Assembly: GCA_023474185.1 (NCBI GenBank)
Contig: JAMCXR010000035.1
Coordinates: forward strand, 1-10,223
Origin: Patescibacteria group bacterium
GTDB lineage: Bacteria; Patescibacteriota; Minisyncoccia; UBA6257; Colwellbacteraceae
DNA: 10,223 bases
Direction: 5' to 3'
Position numbers and translations under genes: made by a program. Each line of letters opens with the position of its first letter. Position 1 is the first letter of the stretch. Shown piece by piece: positions 7,477 to 10,223 of the stretch. The notes under the pieces were generated by a model, which saw only the letters and a list, made by a program, of their open reading frames with translations, did no database searches and had not been told where the DNA came from.

Positions 7477-9744
7477 CTACAAGCATAATCCCCAACCGCA
7501 AGCCGGGCAAGTTTTGCATCCTTCCTTATTCACCAATTCCGTGTTGCACTTCGGGCAGAACTTTATTTCGTGCGTTATTTCGCTTTCCGGAATGCCGTTG
7601 GCCACTTCGGTCTCGAGTTCGGCTCCCGGAGTTTCGTAAATAACCGGCCCTTCTGCTTTGACGTCCTCAACCTGCCGCAGCTCTTTCCCGGTTTCGACGG
7701 CGGCCTTGGCCGAAGCGGCTTTTTTCTTCTCTTTGGCACCGGCAACTAGAACCTGATTCTGAATGGAGCTGTCGCGGTAAACGGTCGAACCCTTGCATCC
7801 CAACTTGTAAGCCAAAAGGTATCCTTCCTTCATTTGATCAACGGTGGCGTCCGCCGGAAAGTTAATCGTCTTGGAAATCGAGGAGTCCACCCACTTCTGA
7901 AAAGCGGCCAGAGCCTTGATGTGATCCCGCGGGCCGATATTCATGGCCGTAACAAAAACTTTCTTCTGCTTCTCCGGAATGTATTCCACTTCCTGGACGC
8001 TTCCGGAACCAGCGGCAACTTCTTTAATGAGCGCGTCGTCCAAGAGTCCCATTTCCGACATCTGCTCCTCGAAAACCGGATCGACGTAGTAAAAGCTGCC
8101 GACGCTCACGTTCTTTTCAAAGACCAGGCTGAAAACAGGCTCCATTCCGCTAGAGGTTCCGGCAATCATGGAAATCGAGCCGGTCGGCGCGATGACCGTC
8201 GTATAAGAGTTGCGCAATCCGTGCTTTTTAACGGCGTCGATTATTTCTTTCCAGTTCCGCTTGGCTTTGGACTTGTCCTTGTATCCGGAAAACGGGAGTT
8301 TGCCCTCGGCGAAAAACGACTGTTTGAATAGCGGGAAGCTGCCGCGTTCCTTGGCCAGTTCTATCGATTCCAGCTTGGAATTGTAGTTCACAAACTCCAT
8401 CAGCTCTTCCATGAACTCCAATCCTCTTTCCGAGTTGTACGGCAGTTCCATTTCGTAAAGCAGGTCTCCGACGCCCATCACCCCCAAACCGACTTTTCTG
8501 GTCGACAAAGTGAAGTTCTCTATCTCCGCCATCGGGTAATTATTGATGTCGATGACGTTGTCCAAGAATCTGGTTGCCTGGCGCACGACTTTCCCCAATC
8601 TTTCCCAGTCGTAATATTTTTTCCGTTCCCCGTCCTCCTTGACGAAGGCCCAGACATTGACGCTTCCCAAATTGCAGGATTCGAACGGGTAAAGCAAAAC
8701 CTCGCCGCAGTTCTTGATAACCATTCCGTTGGCAATAAACGAATGGGTGGAGTTTTCCGTCAGATCCCACACCAACTCTTTCCCGGCCGGGGTTATGCTT
8801 CTTACTTCCTCTATAAAGTAATCGCGGTAAAATTCCTGCCCGTCCGCCAGATTTTTAAGCTTCTTATTTTTCTCTTTCTGCAGGAAGTCAAATGATCCGG
8901 CAAACTTTCTCAGACTGTACGGCCTTATGTTTAACTCGTAATTTCTCCCACTGGTGGAATATCGAACTTTCCGCCCATTGGCTTTGGTGTAGGAGAAAAA
9001 TTTCGGTTTGGCGCTTCGGTCGAAAATCGCGCTTCTTATCCCGAAATTTAAAAGCAGAAGCTGCACATCTTTTAGCAGTTTAACCGAGCTTGAATTAAGC
9101 CGTACGTACCGCCTTGATTCGTTAGCGATGCCTATCGTGCCATCGGAAGAAAATAGTCCTTCGATAAACCCCTTGACCCCATCCTCGGTAGCGGTAAAAA
9201 CAGCGCGAGGAACGACGCGATCTTCCCCCGCTTCGCTAATTCCCAACTGCCTAAAGAAGTCGGCAACTGGACCGCTGGCCGATCTCAACTGGAAAACTCC
9301 AGATGAGGTTTCCAATTCCGAAAGAGGCCGGTTCAACCACTTTTCAATTGTCGGCTGCAGAATATCCTTAACCTCAAGATCCGCCTCAGAAAACACCCAG
9401 CCCAGAGAATGATGCTTAGTCGATAACCATCCATCACCGGTTAACCACCCCAAAACCTGTCCCAGCTCGCGGCTCCAGGAAGCCGGAAGGTTTTTCTTAT
9501 AAATCCTGCCGTTCCTGCCATAAGTCATATTTTGCGGTTCCACCGGCAGCTTATCGTCTTTATTCCACCCCCCCTCGCCGGACTGGATATAAATCTGATC
9601 GCCGGCATTAAGTTCTCGAAGTTCCTTCCATCCGAATGGAGTTAGGAACATATGGTCGGCTGTAGCCTTAATCTCATAACCTGCTTTGGTTTCCCAGTTT
9701 ATGCGTTTCCTTAACTCCTGTAGGGAAGACATTATCCGCCACAC
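7477..9744 (-). CDS. nrdJ: Class II ribonucleotide reductase NrdJ, intein C-part plus C-extein
   Basis: This 755-codon frame, opened by a GTG at 9744, holds most of the intein (true coding from E18 at 9693 to N345) and then the 410-residue C-terminal part of adenosylcobalamin-dependent ribonucleotide reductase. Residues 1-17 are an out-of-frame artefact of the frameshift near 9694. The C-extein starts at C346 in (NP)CGE, the predicted thiyl-radical cysteine. C357 in ESCNLGS is the second active-site cysteine, APTGSISMIAG lies near 519-529, and SKTINFPADATVDQM and GCKGSTVYRD follow. A Lys/Ala/Glu-rich linker (about 668-725) leads to a zinc-ribbon and redox tail with C730, C733, C743, C746, C749 and C754. 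The enzyme makes dNTPs without oxygen or an R2 subunit. cobO follows by 7 bases. The stop is TAG. Product identity is certain; whether this allele makes whole protein depends on the frameshift. Confidence 0.9.
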   Translation of the reverse strand: MWRIMSSLQELRKRINWETKAGYEIKATADHMFLTPFGWKELRELNAGDQIYIQSGEGGWNKDDKLPVEPQNMTYGRNGRIYKKNLPASWSRELGQVLGWLTGDGWLSTKHHSLGWVFSEADLEVKDILQPTIEKWLNRPLSELETSSGVFQLRSASGPVADFFRQLGISEAGEDRVVPRAVFTATEDGVKGFIEGLFSSDGTIGIANESRRYVRLNSSSVKLLKDVQLLLLNFGIRSAIFDRSAKPKFFSYTKANGRKVRYSTSGRNYELNIRPYSLRKFAGSFDFLQKEKNKKLKNLADGQEFYRDYFIEEVRSITPAGKELVWDLTENSTHSFIANGMVIKNCGEVLLYPFESCNLGSVNVWAFVKEDGERKKYYDWERLGKVVRQATRFLDNVIDINNYPMAEIENFTLSTRKVGLGVMGVGDLLYEMELPYNSERGLEFMEELMEFVNYNSKLESIELAKERGSFPLFKQSFFAEGKLPFSGYKDKSKAKRNWKEIIDAVKKHGLRNSYTTVIAPTGSISMIAGTSSGMEPVFSLVFEKNVSVGSFYYVDPVFEEQMSEMGLLDDALIKEVAAGSGSVQEVEYIPEKQKKVFVTAMNIGPRDHIKALAAFQKWVDSSISKTINFPADATVDQMKEGYLLAYKLGCKGSTVYRDSSIQNQVLVAGAKEKKKAASAKAAVETGKELRQVEDVKAEGPVIYETPGAELETEVANGIPESEITHEIKFCPKCNTELVNKEGCKTCPACGWGLCL

Positions 9745-9946
9745 CGACAGAAGTCCCGCGACTGATTAAAGTTTTTTCTTTATCGTAGCGACCGAGTACT
9801 CTTGCGTCCTTTCCGCCAACTTTTACCAAATCGGTTTTCGCTTGCCTTACCGCCCGGTTGTCGATAGTCAAACCGCTTTCCGCGCGCAAGTCGGAAATTT
9901 TCTCTAAACCACGGTCGGTGGAAACCAGCGAATCCCCCGTAATGCA
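8710..9946 (-). mobile_element. Intein with LAGLIDADG homing endonuclease in nrdJ, frameshifted
   Basis: A protein intron of about 412 residues between STNP and CGEVLLYPFESC of the reductase. Block A is CITGDSLVSTDRGLEKISDL at 9946. Block B is ATADHMFLTPFGW with its Thr and His. Two endonuclease motifs follow, LGWLTGDGWL (about 9450-9420) and FIEGLFSSDGTI (about 9165-9130), each with its catalytic-type Asp. Block F is LVWDLTENSTHSFIANG, and block G NGMVIKN ends at 8710, followed by Cys+1. Splicing would use C1, the final Asn and Cys+1. The residue before the final Asn is Lys, not the usual His. The element spans 1237 bases, one more than a multiple of three, because of an extra base near 9694 just before block B. 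The endonuclease frame is otherwise open, so the element looks recently active or the shift is an artefact. Confidence 0.92.
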
Positions 9947-10223
9947 CGGGTTAGTACTGTTAATCGGCCCCAGAGATTTCAAAAACGGGTTGTACTCGTT
10001 GATGCGATCATGGAACAAAACTCCCGGCTCGGCACTTTCCCAAGCCTGATAAACCAAACGGTCGAACAAAACCTGCGGATTGACGCTGCGCACCACTTCG
10101 TTGTTTCTCGGGTTCACCAGCGGGTAGGGCCTTTTCTTCTCGTAAGCCTCCCAAAAATCGGGCATGACCATCACGGAAATGTTGAAATTTCTCAAAGCCT
10201 TGTTTCCTTCTTTGGCGGATAAT
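9674..10223 (-). CDS. nrdJ: Class II ribonucleotide reductase NrdJ, N-extein (partial) plus intein N-part
   Basis: An open frame entering from the right edge; codons continue through 10223 without a stop, so the TTG at 10195 is not the real start. The reductase part (10223-9947) contains LRNFNISVMVMPDFWEAY, the PRNNEVVRSVNPQVLFDRLVYQAW segment in pieces, PGVLFHDRINEYNP and LGPINSTNP, all typical of NrdJ just before the radical-cysteine loop. The N-terminal few hundred residues, with the ATP-cone if present and the first redox cysteine, lie outside the window. The intein begins at C (9946-9944). About 84 intein residues follow in frame to GVKETHKL, then the frame shifts and ends at TGA 9674, overlapping the downstream frame by 71 bases. 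It is to be read together with the 7477-9744 frame as one gene. Confidence 0.88.
   Translation of the reverse strand, partial: LSAKEGNKALRNFNISVMVMPDFWEAYEKKRPYPLVNPRNNEVVRSVNPQVLFDRLVYQAWESAEPGVLFHDRINEYNPFLKSLGPINSTNPCITGDSLVSTDRGLEKISDLRAESGLTIDNRAVRQAKTDLVKVGGKDARVLGRYDKEKTLISRGTSVGVADNVFPTGVKETHKLGNQSRL
9693..9695 (-). other. Frameshift site in the intein (one extra G in a GGG run)
   Basis: On the minus strand CTGGGAAACC (9697-9688) must be read CTG, skip one base, GAA ACC to join the two frames. Joined this way the protein reads GVKETHKL then ETKAGYEIKATADH, a normal intein sequence leading into block B. Without the skip, the upstream frame runs through GNQSRL to a TGA at 9674. A three-base run is short for a homopolymer error, and the site does not resemble known programmed shift signals. 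Confidence 0.8.

Noticed and set aside
7834..8331. 165-codon plus-strand frame opposite nrdJ
   Set aside because: Antisense to the strongly conserved reductase C-extein; composition is shadow-like.
8710..9946. A naturally split intein made of two separate genes
   Set aside because: The two frames overlap by 71 bases and join cleanly after removal of one base; natural splits mostly lie in the endonuclease region. Kept only as a minor alternative in the frameshift finding.
392..10223. Alternative genetic code with UGA read as Gly
   Set aside because: All genes are full length without any in-frame TGA, and Gly is encoded by GGN throughout; only the avoidance of TGA as a stop remains notable.
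1..10223. CRISPR arrays, tRNA, rRNA or insertion sequences
   Set aside because: No direct-repeat array, cloverleaf, rRNA-like stretch or transposase was seen; the only mobile element is the intein.

Overview
This is a fully coding bacterial stretch of mid-range GC. Every supported gene lies on the minus strand, so transcription runs from the right edge to the left. The gene set is: a class II (B12-dependent) ribonucleotide reductase carrying an intein, a corrinoid adenosyltransferase, a CopB-type copper ATPase, a DoxX-family membrane protein, D-Ala-D-Ala ligase, DNA primase, the primary sigma factor with a long Lys/Ala-rich tail, and the start of a secreted tail-fibre-like protein. Compact spacing, the dnaG-rpoD pair, the Lys-rich sigma tail and the style of the secreted protein suggest Patescibacteria (CPR), perhaps Parcubacteria. 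That is inference from protein character; no rRNA or other marker is present to prove it. The code looks standard: no UGA is needed inside any gene.

Layout in transcription order. (1) 10223-7477: nrdJ, cut by the right edge. An intein of about 412 residues (8710-9946) with a LAGLIDADG endonuclease sits immediately before the predicted thiyl-radical cysteine. The intein reading frame is broken by one extra base near 9694, so the gene reads as two overlapping ORFs. (2) 7469-6936: cobO, 7 bases after nrdJ, making the cofactor nrdJ needs. (3) 6905-4899 copB and 4867-4415 doxX, with a -10 box exactly 6 bases before the copB ATG. (4) 4357-1638: ddl then dnaG, 2 bases apart, with a candidate promoter just before ddl. 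rpoD (1660-392) overlaps dnaG by 23 bases. (5) 254-391: a 138-base gap with a hairpin over the rpoD stop and an extended -10 promoter for the leftmost gene. (6) 253-1: a secreted protein with a signal peptide, running off the left edge.

Themes. nrdJ-cobO links dNTP synthesis to use of scavenged corrinoid. ddl-dnaG-rpoD joins cell-wall precursor synthesis, replication priming and housekeeping transcription in one likely unit. Three gene starts (ddl, copB and the secreted protein) have no Shine-Dalgarno but carry a -10 hexamer 6-10 bases upstream of the start codon, suggesting leaderless or nearly leaderless mRNAs. doxX, inside an operon, has a long Shine-Dalgarno match. Six of the seven visible stop codons are TAG. 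The most unusual points are the frameshifted intein at the radical cysteine, the leaderless-promoter pattern and the amber-stop bias.
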